Of a stretch of 64,000 nucleotides of DNA, positions 47,828 through 56,983 are shown piece after piece. The DNA is from Domibacillus indicus (GTDB taxonomy: Bacteria; Bacillota; Bacilli; Bacillales; Domibacillaceae): contig NZ_LAJB01000027.1 of the NCBI RefSeq assembly GCF_000970685.1, positions 31,270 through 95,269 on the forward strand. Direction: 5' to 3'. Each line of letters opens with the position of its first letter. The stretch's first letter is position 1. Made by a program: the position numbers and the translations under genes. Below the pieces are notes generated by a model. That model saw only the letters and a list, made by a program, of their open reading frames with translations, made no database searches and was not told where the DNA came from.

Positions 47828-48640
47828 TTACACACTTCTTTCTATTAAATTACGGTCGATTTGGTCCAGCCCCTGCCCAATGCCGGCCGACGCATGTGCA
47901 TCAGATCCATACACGAGCGGAATGCCAAGAGAATGGGCGGCATGTGCAATGCGGGCGGGCGGGTATGTTTCCCGGCATAATGGCTTTACAAAACCGGCCC
48001 CGTTGTAGTCCAGGGAATAACCGGCCTGCTTTACGGCACGCAGCATGCGGTCGATATGCTCCTCAAATGGCTCAGTGCATGGAAACATATGCTGGAATTT
48101 GCGCACAAGAGTTATATGGCCGATTCGGGATGGCTTAAAAGGGCCGAGATCCGCTTCGATGGACTGTAAAACGGTATCATAATATAATTTATACACAAAT
48201 TCAATTGAACCGGCTTCTTTAATGATCCGTCCAAATTCTTCTTCGCTGAAATCAATACAAACAAATTGGCCTTTTACTGGAAGAAAATGAACGGATAAAA
48301 TGGTATCATCTAAGAAAGAACCATATTCGTTTAAAAACTCAGTGGTTTCTTTTTCAAAGCCGGCAATAAAATCAACCTCAAGACCTGTGTTGATTGTTAA
48401 AGAAGAAGCATACTGCTTTTTCACTTTTTCAACTTCCTGGATATATTGTTCAAGATCGGCTTTTTGCATGGAGCTGTCCCGGGCGGGAGCAGGATCGATA
48501 AAGTTTTCCGGAAGCGGCGCATGCTCTGTAAAGGTAAGCTCGGAAAAGCCAAGCTCGATTGCACGCTCGATATATTGTTTTAATGAGTCATTTGATCCGT
48601 GCGGGCAGTAAGGTGTATGGATGTGTCCGTCTCTAAGCAT
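47828..48640 (-). CDS. hisJ: Histidinol-phosphatase, PHP type
   Basis: Dephosphorylates histidinol phosphate in histidine synthesis. The 270-residue PHP protein begins MLRDGHIHTPYCPHG with the metal-binding His pair, and has further ligands in FTEHAP and the C-terminal GSDAHA. The start at 48640 follows AAAGGAG; the long upstream extension in frame is non-coding. hisJ is away from the his operon, as in B. subtilis, and forms a pair with ytsP. Confidence 0.93.
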   Translation of the reverse strand: MLRDGHIHTPYCPHGSNDSLKQYIERAIELGFSELTFTEHAPLPENFIDPAPARDSSMQKADLEQYIQEVEKVKKQYASSLTINTGLEVDFIAGFEKETTEFLNEYGSFLDDTILSVHFLPVKGQFVCIDFSEEEFGRIIKEAGSIEFVYKLYYDTVLQSIEADLGPFKPSRIGHITLVRKFQHMFPCTEPFEEHIDRMLRAVKQAGYSLDYNGAGFVKPLCRETYPPARIAHAAHSLGIPLVYGSDAHASAGIGQGLDQIDRNLIERSV

Positions 48641-48846
48641 ATGAAAAAACTCCTTTTTCATTGAAAAAATCAATGTTTTTGACATTTTTTTGCGAAAACT
48701 GTTTGAAAAAACATGCGTTCCCATCAAAAATGCAAGCAATCGTGCTATTATTAATATCAGTGAAATTATACGAAATTGAGCGAAGGGGCGCAATGAGGCG
48801 CCTTCTTACTATACATAATTATTTATTCGTTGTTACGAGGGGGCTT

Positions 48847-50547
48847 ATGATGGTGGAATACGTCATTGGAGCGATCATTATCGTACTTGTTTTTTTCATT
48901 TATACGATGATGAGCAGAAAAAGAAACGCAGCTGAGGTTGATCAGCTTGATATGAAAAAAACAGAGCTGCTTCATCGACCCGTCCATGAAGAACTGGCAA
49001 AAGTAAAGCGTCTTAATATGACAGGCCAGACAGAGGCTTTGTTTGACCGATGGCGTGCCGAATGGGATGAAGTGATAACTGCTGATATTCCCGCAGTTGA
49101 CGAAATGCTATTTACTTCAGAAGAGCAGGTCGATAAATTCCGGTTTGGCGCCGCTAAAAAAACAAATAAAGAAATTAAAAGCCGCCTTGATCAGATTGAA
49201 AGAAAAGTAAATACTATTTTAGCGGAACTGGAACAGCTTGTGGGCAGTGAAGAAAAGAACCGGGCTGAAGGCGAGGAAATGCACACGCGCCAGCGTGAGG
49301 CAAAAAAGAAACTTCTGGCGCACCGCCATACGTTTGGACAGGCAGCTTCGGTGCTTGAATTACAGCTGGATGTGATTGCCGGACGTTTTGAAAAATTTGC
49401 CGATTTAACAGAAGACGGCAACTACCTTGAAGCCCGAGAGCTGCTGATGGGAATTCAAACGGAAATGGAAGCCATGGAACATAAAATGGCCCGTATCCCA
49501 GTGCTTATGGCAGAAGTAAATCATACTCTTCCGGCACAGTTATCTGAAATTGAGCATGGCTATAAAGAGATGAAGCAGGACGGTTATTTACTGGACCATT
49601 TGCAGATTGAAAAAGAAATAACAGCTTTAAAAGAAGAGCTGGCCCGCGGCCGTGATCTGCTGTTAAAAACAGAAGTAGCGGAAACCGAACTGATTGTGTC
49701 AGACACAAAAGACAGTATTGAATTTCTATATGATTTGCTTGAAAAAGAAGTTATGGCCAAGCACCAGGTGCTGAAAGATGAGGGGGAAACAGGCTCCATT
49801 ATCGAAGGAATCAGCGGCCTTAATACAAAACTGATAGAAGAGACGGATCTCGTTAAGCAAAGCTATCAGCTTGACGGAGAAGAATCTGATATTCCTAAAA
49901 AGCTGAAAGAAGAAATTTATCACCTGGAAAAGCAATATGAAATTCTGCATGGCCGTATTCAATCTGAAAAAACAGCTTATTCCTTTTTGCATGATGAATT
50001 AAAAGAGATTCAAGCCCGGGTAGCAGAGCTGAAAAAAGAGCAGGAGGGGTTTGCTGCTTTTCTCCAGACACTTCGAAAAGATGAAGTGGAAGCAACGGAA
50101 GAATTGCAGGCTCTTCGGAAACAGCTTCAGCAAATTGCACGAAAAGTGAAGCAGAGCAACCTGCCTGGTATTCCGGACTACTACAGGGAATTAAGTGAAG
50201 AGGCGCGGGTGCGTATTCAGCAAACAAATACACATTTAAACGAAAAGCCATTAAATATGAAGGCAGTGCGTGAACAGCTTGATGCAGCCAATGGGGCAAT
50301 CAGCCATCTTGCTAACAAAACAGATGAATTGATGGAGCAGGTTTCAATCGCGGAACGAATGATTCAATTTGGCAACCGGTACCGCCGGACGCATCCAAAT
50401 ATTGAAACAAAATTGAATGAAGCGGAGCTTGCTTTTCGCCAGGCAGATTACAGTAAAGCGCTGGAGCTTTGTGCAACAGCCATTGACAAAGTGGATTCAA
50501 AAGGATTGAAAAGGTTCGACGCCCAGTATAAAGATGAACAGCAGTAA
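48847..50547 (+). CDS. ezrA: Septation ring formation regulator EzrA
   Basis: A 566-residue membrane-anchored cell-division protein: one transmembrane helix (about 4-22), then spectrin-like coiled coils to about 520. It binds FtsZ and prevents rings away from midcell. The start follows GAGGGGG; ATG 48850 is equally possible. The KRLNMTGQTEALFDRWRAEWDE region (about 50-72) is strongly family-like. Upstream frame to 48661 is not coding. Long-known neighbour of nifZ. Confidence 0.95.
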   Translation: MMVEYVIGAIIIVLVFFIYTMMSRKRNAAEVDQLDMKKTELLHRPVHEELAKVKRLNMTGQTEALFDRWRAEWDEVITADIPAVDEMLFTSEEQVDKFRFGAAKKTNKEIKSRLDQIERKVNTILAELEQLVGSEEKNRAEGEEMHTRQREAKKKLLAHRHTFGQAASVLELQLDVIAGRFEKFADLTEDGNYLEARELLMGIQTEMEAMEHKMARIPVLMAEVNHTLPAQLSEIEHGYKEMKQDGYLLDHLQIEKEITALKEELARGRDLLLKTEVAETELIVSDTKDSIEFLYDLLEKEVMAKHQVLKDEGETGSIIEGISGLNTKLIEETDLVKQSYQLDGEESDIPKKLKEEIYHLEKQYEILHGRIQSEKTAYSFLHDELKEIQARVAELKKEQEGFAAFLQTLRKDEVEATEELQALRKQLQQIARKVKQSNLPGIPDYYRELSEEARVRIQQTNTHLNEKPLNMKAVREQLDAANGAISHLANKTDELMEQVSIAERMIQFGNRYRRTHPNIETKLNEAELAFRQADYSKALELCATAIDKVDSKGLKRFDAQYKDEQQ

Positions 50548-50550
50548 AGC

Positions 50551-50585
50551 AAAGCCGTCTCGAGAAAAAGAGGCGGCTTTTTTTA
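50551..50585 (+). terminator. Terminator after ezrA
   Basis: AAAGCCGTCTC / GAGGCGGCTTT stem with T7. Confidence 0.9.
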
Positions 50586-50634
50586 TGTTAATGTGCTAAC
50601 ATGGATAGGTGAAAAAAGTAAGGAGCAGCTGTAT

Positions 50635-51777
50635 ATGATTTATTTCGACAATAGTGCGACGACAAAACCCGATCAGTCTGTTTTGGAAACATTTATAAAA
50701 GCAAGCACACGATTTTTTGCTAATCCTTCGTCACTTCATTATCCCGGAATGGAAGCGGAGCGGTTTTTAGAAAAAGCGCGCCAGCAAATCGCTTCCCTGT
50801 GCCGGGTTTCTGCAGAGGAGATTATTTTTACAGGGGGAGGGACGGAGTCAAATAACCTTGCCATTAAAGGGGCAGCTTATTTTTATAAAAACAGGGGCCG
50901 GCATATTATCACTACGGCAATTGAACATCCATCGGTTTTTGAAACGTGCCGTGATCTTGAAAAGGAAGGTTTTCGGATTACGTATGTGAAACCAGACGCT
51001 AATGGAGCGATTCAGGCAGCAGATGTTCAGCAGGCGATAACAGATGACACGATCCTTGTCTCGGTTATGCATGTGAACAACGAAACCGGCGCCATACAGC
51101 CGGTAGAAGAAATCGGCCGTATGCTGGACGCTTACCCGCAAATTCTTTTTCATGTTGATGCGGTTCAGGGATTTGGCAAGGTTCCCCTCGATTTATTAAA
51201 ATCCGGTGTGCAGCTTATGTCGGTATCCGGACATAAACTGCACGGATTAAAAGGGACGGGTTTTTTGTATAAACAGAGAAGTGTTAATCTTGCACCGCTG
51301 CTGTCAGGCGGCGGACAGGAAAGAGGGCTTCGCAGCGGGACGGAACAAACAGCGGGGGCCGCATCATTAGCAAAAGCGGTGCGCCTTGCGATGGAAACAG
51401 ATATGAACCCGGTGCTGGAAATTACCCGGTGGATATATAAAGAGCTGGCTGGACGTCCAGATTTTGTTATTCATACACCGATCAGCCAGGCAGCACCGCA
51501 CATTTTGAGCGTTTCTATAAAAGGCACAAAAGGAGAAGTGCTGGTGCATGCTTTAGAGAAGAAGAATATTATTGTTTCCACAACAAGTGCCTGCTCTTCC
51601 AAGCAGGCGAAGCCGAGCCGCGTACTGCAGAAGATGGGTGTCAACAATGACCTGGCTGCTGCGGCAATCCGCATCAGCCTGTCAGCCGGCAATACTATAC
51701 AGGAAGCGGAGCAATTTATTGAAGCGCTGGACCGAATTGTTCCGACGCTTGTGAAAAAAAGGAATGAACGAATATGA
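50635..51777 (+). CDS. nifZ: Cysteine desulfurase NifZ (IscS-like), partner of ThiI
   Basis: A 380-residue PLP desulfurase that takes sulfur from cysteine. The PLP lysine is in VSGHKLHGLKG (about 198-208), the catalytic cysteine in TTSACSSKQ (about 321), and GGGTESNNLA (about 64-73) binds the cofactor phosphate. The start at 50635 follows AAGGAG with nine-base spacing. It overlaps thiI by 4 bases, and in B. subtilis this pair makes 4-thiouridine in tRNA. Confidence 0.94.
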   Translation: MIYFDNSATTKPDQSVLETFIKASTRFFANPSSLHYPGMEAERFLEKARQQIASLCRVSAEEIIFTGGGTESNNLAIKGAAYFYKNRGRHIITTAIEHPSVFETCRDLEKEGFRITYVKPDANGAIQAADVQQAITDDTILVSVMHVNNETGAIQPVEEIGRMLDAYPQILFHVDAVQGFGKVPLDLLKSGVQLMSVSGHKLHGLKGTGFLYKQRSVNLAPLLSGGGQERGLRSGTEQTAGAASLAKAVRLAMETDMNPVLEITRWIYKELAGRPDFVIHTPISQAAPHILSVSIKGTKGEVLVHALEKKNIIVSTTSACSSKQAKPSRVLQKMGVNNDLAAAAIRISLSAGNTIQEAEQFIEALDRIVPTLVKKRNERI

Positions 51778-52970
51778 AATATGACCGCGTATTAATCCGA
51801 TATGGCGAAATGTCAACAAAAGGACGGAACCGCAGCAAATTTACAAATAAAATGAAAACCAACATTAAGCGGCTGTTAAAGGATGAGCGTATTCAAGTAG
51901 AAGCACAGCGGGACCGAATGTTTCTTTACTTGAATGGCGCATCATTCGAAGAAGTGAAAGAAAAGCTTGTACATGTATCCGGTATTCAGTCATTCAGTCC
52001 GGTCATGAAAACAACACAGGATTTGAGCGACATAAAAGAAGCGGCGCTTTCTCTTGTGAAAAAATCAATGGGCGGCAGACCGGCTTCTTTCAAAGTGAAT
52101 ACGCGCAGAGCCGATAAACAGTTCCCGCTTGACACGCATGAATTAAATCATGAAGTCGGCGGGCATGTATTGCGTGAAACGGAAGAGTTAACAGTGGATG
52201 TCCGCAATCCGGATTTTATTTTAACTGTTGAAGTGCGTGCAGACGGTGTATATCTGTCATCTCAAACAATTCCCGGTGCGGGCGGCATGCCGGCCGGCGC
52301 TGCGGGAAAAGCGGTTCTGCTTTTATCAGGCGGCCTGGACAGCCCTGTAGCCGGCTATATGATGATGAAGCGCGGCGTGGAAATCGAGGCGGTTCATTTC
52401 TTCAGCCCGCCTTATACGAGTGACCGGGCCAAACAAAAAGTGATTGATTTAGCCAATGTGCTGACCACGTATGGCGGAAATGTCCGCCTGCATATTGTGC
52501 CGTTTACCAAAATTCAAGAAACGATTCATAAGCAGGTGCCGGAAAACTACACGATGACATCGACACGCCGGATGATGATGAGGATTGCAGACCGGATCCG
52601 AAAGCAAACCGGCTCTCTGGCTATTGTAACGGGGGAAAGCCTTGGACAAGTAGCCAGTCAGACGATGGAAAGCATGGCTGCCATCAATGATGTGACGAAT
52701 ACACCTGTTCTCCGCCCGCTTATTGCATCAGATAAACTGGAGATTATGGAGATTGCACGAAAAATCGGCACACACGATATTTCCATTTTGCCGTTCGAGG
52801 ATTGCTGCACGATCTTTACTCCGGCAGCGCCGAAAACAAGGCCAAAAACGGAAAAGGTTCAGTTTTTTGAAAGCTTTTTAGATTTTGATCCAATGATTGA
52901 AGAAGCAATAAAGGCAACGGAAACGATTTTGCTGCCAAACCATGAAGCTGAAATGGATGACTTATTATAA
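51774..52970 (+). CDS. thiI: tRNA 4-thiouridine synthase ThiI
   Basis: A 398-residue enzyme that adenylates U8 in tRNA and accepts sulfur from NifZ. N-terminal ferredoxin-like and THUMP domains (about 1-165) precede the PP-loop SGGLDSP at about 185-191. As usual in Bacillus there is no C-terminal rhodanese domain, so sulfur must come directly from the partner desulfurase. Confidence 0.95.
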   Translation: MKYDRVLIRYGEMSTKGRNRSKFTNKMKTNIKRLLKDERIQVEAQRDRMFLYLNGASFEEVKEKLVHVSGIQSFSPVMKTTQDLSDIKEAALSLVKKSMGGRPASFKVNTRRADKQFPLDTHELNHEVGGHVLRETEELTVDVRNPDFILTVEVRADGVYLSSQTIPGAGGMPAGAAGKAVLLLSGGLDSPVAGYMMMKRGVEIEAVHFFSPPYTSDRAKQKVIDLANVLTTYGGNVRLHIVPFTKIQETIHKQVPENYTMTSTRRMMMRIADRIRKQTGSLAIVTGESLGQVASQTMESMAAINDVTNTPVLRPLIASDKLEIMEIARKIGTHDISILPFEDCCTIFTPAAPKTRPKTEKVQFFESFLDFDPMIEEAIKATETILLPNHEAEMDDLL

Positions 52971-52971
52971 G

Positions 52972-53001
52972 AAATCCGCGCCAATAAGGGGCGCGGATTT
53001 T
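52972..53001 (+). terminator. Terminator after thiI
   Basis: AAATCCGCGCC / GGCGCGGATTT stem, six-base loop, T5. Confidence 0.92.
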
Positions 53002-53044
53002 TGTGGAATATATTTCGGGTATAGAAATAAATGAGGTGAAGAAA

Positions 53045-53950
53045 TTGCAAAATGAACGAAAAGCAGGGGCAATTTACACAGCCGGCTCATACATTATGTG
53101 GGGTTTGATCCCGATGTACTGGAAGCTGATCAGTGATGTATCTGCTTATGAAATTTTAGCCAACCGTATTATCTGGTCTTTTGTATTTATGCTCGTGCTG
53201 CTTCTCTTAATGAAGAAAATAACCCCGCTGAAGCAAGTATTAAAAGAAATTATTGCTCATCCAAGGAAGTCGCTGGCGCTGGCCGCAGCTTCTCTTTTAA
53301 TCAGTATTAACTGGTTTGTTTTTATATGGGCTGTAAACAACAATCATATTATTGAAACCAGCATGGGATACTATATTAACCCGCTTATGAGCGTGCTGCT
53401 CGGCATTATTGTGCTGAAGGAATCGCTTTCTAAAGCACAGGTGCTCTCTTTTTTACTGGCGGCCGGCGGTGTGTTTATTATGACGTTTTCGTATGGCTCG
53501 TTTCCATGGGTATCTTTATCGCTGGCGGTTTCATTTGCGCTGTATGGACTCGCTAAAAAGATGATCCGAATGGATGCGGCAGTGGGGCTGACAATTGAAA
53601 CAGCTGTTGTCACACCGCTTGCTGTTTTATATTTGCTTCTGTTATCAGGAAACAATGCGCTTCAGCTGTTTCACGGCTCATGGGAAACAGACCTTCTGTT
53701 AATGGGAGGGGGAGTACTGACAGCGATTCCGCTCTTGTTATTTGGGCATGGGGCACAGAAAATTCCCCTTTATTTAATTGGTTTCCTGCAATATATTGCG
53801 CCAACTATGACTTTGCTGCTTGGCGTATTTATGTACCATGAGCCATTCACACATTCTCAGCTGCTTTCCTTTATTTTTATTTGGAGCGCGCTTGTTGTGT
53901 TTACTTTTTCACAGGTGAAGATGGTTCAAAAGAAAAAAGCGATGGTTTAG
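53045..53950 (+). CDS. RarD-type EamA/DMT superfamily transporter
   Basis: A 301-residue membrane protein with ten predicted helices in two EamA repeats. The start region (AAGAIYTAGSYIMWGLIPMYWK) and NWFVFIWAVNNNHIIETSMGYYINPL are hallmarks of RarD, the chloramphenicol-sensitive-protein family of permeases with unknown substrate. The TTG at 53045 is preferred: GAGGTGA lies eight bases upstream, whereas the ATG at 53003 sits against the thiI terminator without an RBS. Confidence 0.88.
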   Translation: MQNERKAGAIYTAGSYIMWGLIPMYWKLISDVSAYEILANRIIWSFVFMLVLLLLMKKITPLKQVLKEIIAHPRKSLALAAASLLISINWFVFIWAVNNNHIIETSMGYYINPLMSVLLGIIVLKESLSKAQVLSFLLAAGGVFIMTFSYGSFPWVSLSLAVSFALYGLAKKMIRMDAAVGLTIETAVVTPLAVLYLLLLSGNNALQLFHGSWETDLLLMGGGVLTAIPLLLFGHGAQKIPLYLIGFLQYIAPTMTLLLGVFMYHEPFTHSQLLSFIFIWSALVVFTFSQVKMVQKKKAMV

Positions 53951-53960
53951 CTCTTTTTCA

Positions 53961-53990
53961 TTGCAATTAAAGCGTACGATTCAGTATGAT
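53961..53990 (+). promoter_or_regulatory. Promoter of tpx
   Basis: TTGCAA (53961-53966), 18-base spacer, TATGAT (53985-53990). Start expected near 53997. Confidence 0.6.
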
Positions 53991-54024
53991 GTATGTATAC
54001 TGCTGAATTTGGAGGGAATAAACA

Positions 54025-54525
54025 ATGGCAAAGGTAACATTTAAAGGAAATCCAATGACATTGATTGGAAGCGAAGTAAAAGTAGGAGACAAAGCACCTG
54101 ATTTTACAGTTCTGGCGAATGATTTGTCGCCTGTTACACTGGCAGATACATCAGGTAAAGTTCGCTTGATCAGTGTGGTGCCTTCGATTGACACGGGCGT
54201 ATGCGACGCGCAGACACGCCGTTTCAATGAGGAAGCTGCAAAATTGGATAACGTTGAAGTATTAACAATTTCGGCTGACCTTCCATTTGCTCAAAAACGC
54301 TGGTGCGCAGCGGCCGGTCTAGAGAACGTCAAAACCCTATCGGATCACCGCGATTTTTCATTTGCTGAACGCTATGGTGTCGGCATGGAGGAGCTTCGTC
54401 TTCTTGCCCGTTCTGTTTTTGTCATCGACTCAAATGATACGGTTACATATGTGGAATATGTTGGTGAAGGAACAGACCACCCGAACTACGATGCAGCAAT
54501 TGAAGCAGCGAAAGCAGCAAACTAA
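54025..54525 (+). CDS. tpx: Thiol peroxidase
   Basis: A 166-residue atypical 2-Cys peroxiredoxin. The peroxidatic Cys60 is in DTGVCD and the resolving Cys94 in RWCAAAG, at the family-standard spacing. Reduces hydrogen peroxide and alkyl peroxides with thioredoxin. RBS GGAGGG. Ends at a strong terminator. Confidence 0.96.
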   Translation: MAKVTFKGNPMTLIGSEVKVGDKAPDFTVLANDLSPVTLADTSGKVRLISVVPSIDTGVCDAQTRRFNEEAAKLDNVEVLTISADLPFAQKRWCAAAGLENVKTLSDHRDFSFAERYGVGMEELRLLARSVFVIDSNDTVTYVEYVGEGTDHPNYDAAIEAAKAAN

Positions 54526-54545
54526 TTCAGTACAGGCTCGTATGG

Positions 54546-54584
54546 CAGCCGGCTTTGACATTTTGTCGGAGCCGGCTGTTTTTT
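54546..54584 (+). terminator. Terminator after tpx
   Basis: CAGCCGGCTTTGACA / TGTCGGAGCCGGCTG long stem, short T loop, T6. Confidence 0.92.
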
Positions 54585-54609
54585 GCGAAAGGAAAGTGAG
54601 GCTTTTTAT

Positions 54610-55599
54610 ATGAAGGAATTGACAGTAGAAGCATTATTTAACGTTTTTGATGAATCAGCAGCGCTGCTAAGCCGTCTTCTGGGTATCTCTTATTTAGAAG
54701 CGCTCGGAGAAACAGCGGAAAATCTTTTTCATGGACATGTGCTCCAGGAAGAACTTAATGAAATGGATGAAAAGCGCCTTCAAAAACTATACAAAGAAGC
54801 AAATTTAGAACAGCATTCAAAAGAAGCGATACGCAAGTCCTATCAGCTGGCTATTTTAAAAGGAATGAAAGAGCATGTCCAGCCGAATCACCAAATGACT
54901 CCGGATTCAATCGGATTATTTATCGCATATTTGCTTAAAAAAAGCATGCAGGGAAAATCAGCTTTTACCCTGCTTGATCCAACGATTGGAACAGGAAACC
55001 TGGTAACAACTGTATTAAATGAATTTAACGGACAAATAGAAGCGCATGGCGTTGATCTGGATGATGTTCTTTTAAAGCTGGCGTATGCAGGAGCCAACCT
55101 GCTTCACCATCCAATTACCTTATATAATCAGGATGCGCTTGAACCGTTGCTTATTGATCCGGTTGACGTTGTGGTCTGCGATTTGCCGGTAGGCTATTAT
55201 CCGAATGATGAACGGGCGGAAGCATACAGGCTAAAAGCGGACAGCGGCCACTCTTATGCCCATCATTTATTTATTGAACAAAGCCTGCGGCATACAAAAC
55301 CAGGCGGCCACCTTCTTTTTATTATTCCGAACGGTCTTTTTGAATCAACGGAAGCGAAAAAGCTGCAGGCCTTTTTAACAGAAGAAGCTTATATTGAAGG
55401 AGTCATCCAGCTTCCGGAAACTCTTTTTAAAAGCAGGCAGGCAGCAAAAAGTATTTTGATGATCCGTAAAAAAGCGCCAGGCATTCAAAAGCCGAAAGAA
55501 GTGCTTCTTGCGGCAATGCCTTCATTAACAGATAAAAAAGCGACAGCGGCCATTATTCAAAAAATTGACCGGTGGTTCAGTGAATATCAGGAAAGGTGA
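54610..55599 (+). CDS. ytxK: N6-methylase-like class I SAM methyltransferase YtxK
   Basis: A 329-residue protein whose core resembles type I restriction N6-adenine methylases: motif I LLDPTIGTGNLVT (about 120-132) and a variant of NPPF as CDLPVGYY. The classic N/D-P-P-Y/F is altered (DLPVGY), so DNA adenine methylation cannot be assumed. No restriction or specificity subunit is near. The ATG at 54610 follows GTGAGG. Located after tpx as in B. subtilis. Confidence 0.87.
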   Translation: MKELTVEALFNVFDESAALLSRLLGISYLEALGETAENLFHGHVLQEELNEMDEKRLQKLYKEANLEQHSKEAIRKSYQLAILKGMKEHVQPNHQMTPDSIGLFIAYLLKKSMQGKSAFTLLDPTIGTGNLVTTVLNEFNGQIEAHGVDLDDVLLKLAYAGANLLHHPITLYNQDALEPLLIDPVDVVVCDLPVGYYPNDERAEAYRLKADSGHSYAHHLFIEQSLRHTKPGGHLLFIIPNGLFESTEAKKLQAFLTEEAYIEGVIQLPETLFKSRQAAKSILMIRKKAPGIQKPKEVLLAAMPSLTDKKATAAIIQKIDRWFSEYQER

Positions 55600-55604
55600 T
55601 ACCG

Positions 55605-56426
55605 ATGTGGACAAAACGGGATGAGGCTTTTTGGAATGAATTAATGAATTGGGAGCAGCAGCTCGTGTCGAACCGGGACGAAAAAGTGGAAGAGCAGGGT
55701 GCATTGGCCAGTAAGCTTGCTGCTTCTTTGCCGGACGACATCAAAAGCCGTTTTTTCAGCCAGGCGGACCAGGCAGCAGAATGGCTCTGGTCTTTTTTGC
55801 AAAATGATAACCTTGAAGCGGGAGTAAAAAACCAAATAATTGGAGCTGCCCGAATTTTTCAGGATGATATTGAAACGATTGACCAGCTGCATCGCCTGAC
55901 AATTGACCAGCTTCAGTACATAAACCGCCAGCGGGCATTTAAAAATCATGCGGCTGCAGCGATTCAAGGAGCGGCGTCAGGAACGGGAAACTTTATACCG
56001 GCTTTAACAGATTTTCTGATATTGTCCGCTATGCAGCTGCGTACTATTCAAACGACTGCTCTTTCGTACGGTTTCGACACAAGCCTTCCATTCGAAAGGG
56101 AAAATATTCTTCATTTGTTTTATATTTCTTTGCTTCCAGAGTCTTTAAAAGCAGACGGGTGGGCAAAGTTAATTACAGAAGTGGAAGAAAAAACAGCGTA
56201 TATAGATAAGGAAAGCTGGGGAACCAATGAAGCAATGCTTCAGGAGCCCATGAAGCATATCCTGAAGCTCGCCGCAGTCCGGATTCTTCGCCGCCCTTCC
56301 GGCATTCCGGTTATATCTATGGCTCTTAGTGCCGGAGCCAATTTTCTCGCTGTAAAACAAGCAACCGTATTTGCTGAGCGATATTATCAATACCGCTATT
56401 TATACGAAAAAAAGAACCGGGAGTAA
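55605..56426 (+). CDS. EcsC-family protein
   Basis: A 273-residue protein of the EcsC family: amphipathic helices, a glycine/alanine-rich central segment (AAAAIQGAASGTGNFIPALTD, about 118-138) and a second one near 235-255. EcsC proteins accompany ABC transporter EcsAB in some genomes, with unknown activity. Starts 5 bases after ytxK with AAAGGTGAT, so an operon with ytxK is likely. B. subtilis has ackA at this place. Confidence 0.82.
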   Translation: MWTKRDEAFWNELMNWEQQLVSNRDEKVEEQGALASKLAASLPDDIKSRFFSQADQAAEWLWSFLQNDNLEAGVKNQIIGAARIFQDDIETIDQLHRLTIDQLQYINRQRAFKNHAAAAIQGAASGTGNFIPALTDFLILSAMQLRTIQTTALSYGFDTSLPFERENILHLFYISLLPESLKADGWAKLITEVEEKTAYIDKESWGTNEAMLQEPMKHILKLAAVRILRRPSGIPVISMALSAGANFLAVKQATVFAERYYQYRYLYEKKNRE

Positions 56427-56442
56427 GCAGCCGGTTCTTTTT
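56408..56442. terminator. Terminator between EcsC-like gene and small coiled-coil gene
   Basis: AAAAAGAACCGG / CCGGTTCTTTTT overlapping the stop of the EcsC-like gene; usable in both directions. Confidence 0.85.
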
Positions 56443-56752
56443 ATGTATGCGGCTTCTTATAAGCATAAATATCAGGAGTCGTTCGAAACCAGAGCCATAA
56501 ATCATTGATAATCGAAGCGAGCTCACTAATATCGGTGTTCAGGCGGCAGGATTGAACGAAATCGTCTTCATTGTCCAGTGCAGTCTGTTTTTTGTTAATC
56601 TCTTCTTCCAATTGAGAAATACGGTCCGGTATTTGTCCGCGAATAATTTCCCATTTATGCAGAATGGCCTGCCTTTCGGCTTTTGTATGCTCATCCCACT
56701 CCCGGCTGAGGATTGGAAGGTAAATTCCGAGGCGTGCATCGTATTGAAACAT
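56441..56752 (-). CDS. Small conserved-looking coiled-coil protein, function unknown
   Basis: A 103-residue soluble protein preceded by AGGTGA. The N-terminus (MFQYDARLGIYLPILSREWDE) is followed by a predicted coiled coil (about 28-62, repeated Ile/Leu with Glu/Gln) and a tryptophan-containing end (DLWLWFRTTPDIYAY). I do not recognise a family. It stands alone between the EcsC-like gene and argG, with a terminator on its 3' side; codon use resembles the neighbours. Confidence 0.75.
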   Translation of the reverse strand: MFQYDARLGIYLPILSREWDEHTKAERQAILHKWEIIRGQIPDRISQLEEEINKKQTALDNEDDFVQSCRLNTDISELASIINDLWLWFRTTPDIYAYKKPHT

Positions 56753-56876
56753 AGATTCACCTGCTTTGATCGAGTTTCTTCAATAATAAAGAAATAAAAT
56801 TAAAATAGCAAAAAGCGGAATATACATGATTTCTACATAAATACACAAAAAAATGTATTTTTTTTTGGAAAAGCAC

Positions 56877-56905
56877 TTGAAAGACCTCGAAGAAAATGAT
56901 ATTCT
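56877..56905 (+). promoter_or_regulatory. Promoter of argGH
   Basis: TTGAAA (56877), 17-base spacer, TATTCT (56900-56905). The transcript would start close to 56912, just before the ARG boxes. Confidence 0.6.
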
Positions 56906-56917
56906 TTATACATATTA

Positions 56918-56955
56918 AGAGAATAAAAATAAACTTTATTGAATAAATATACTGT
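56918..56955 (+). promoter_or_regulatory. Two ARG boxes (AhrC/ArgR sites) before argG
   Basis: Two sites with cores GAATAAAAAT (56921-56930) and GAATAAATAT (56941-56950) each agree with the Bacillus ARG box CATGAATAAAAATKCAAK at about 12 of 18 positions. They are 20 bases apart, two helical turns, as expected for one AhrC hexamer. They lie at and after the transcript start, so arginine should repress argGH. Confidence 0.75.
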
Positions 56956-56983
56956 TGTTGTCAGTAAGAGGAGGAAGTAAGAG

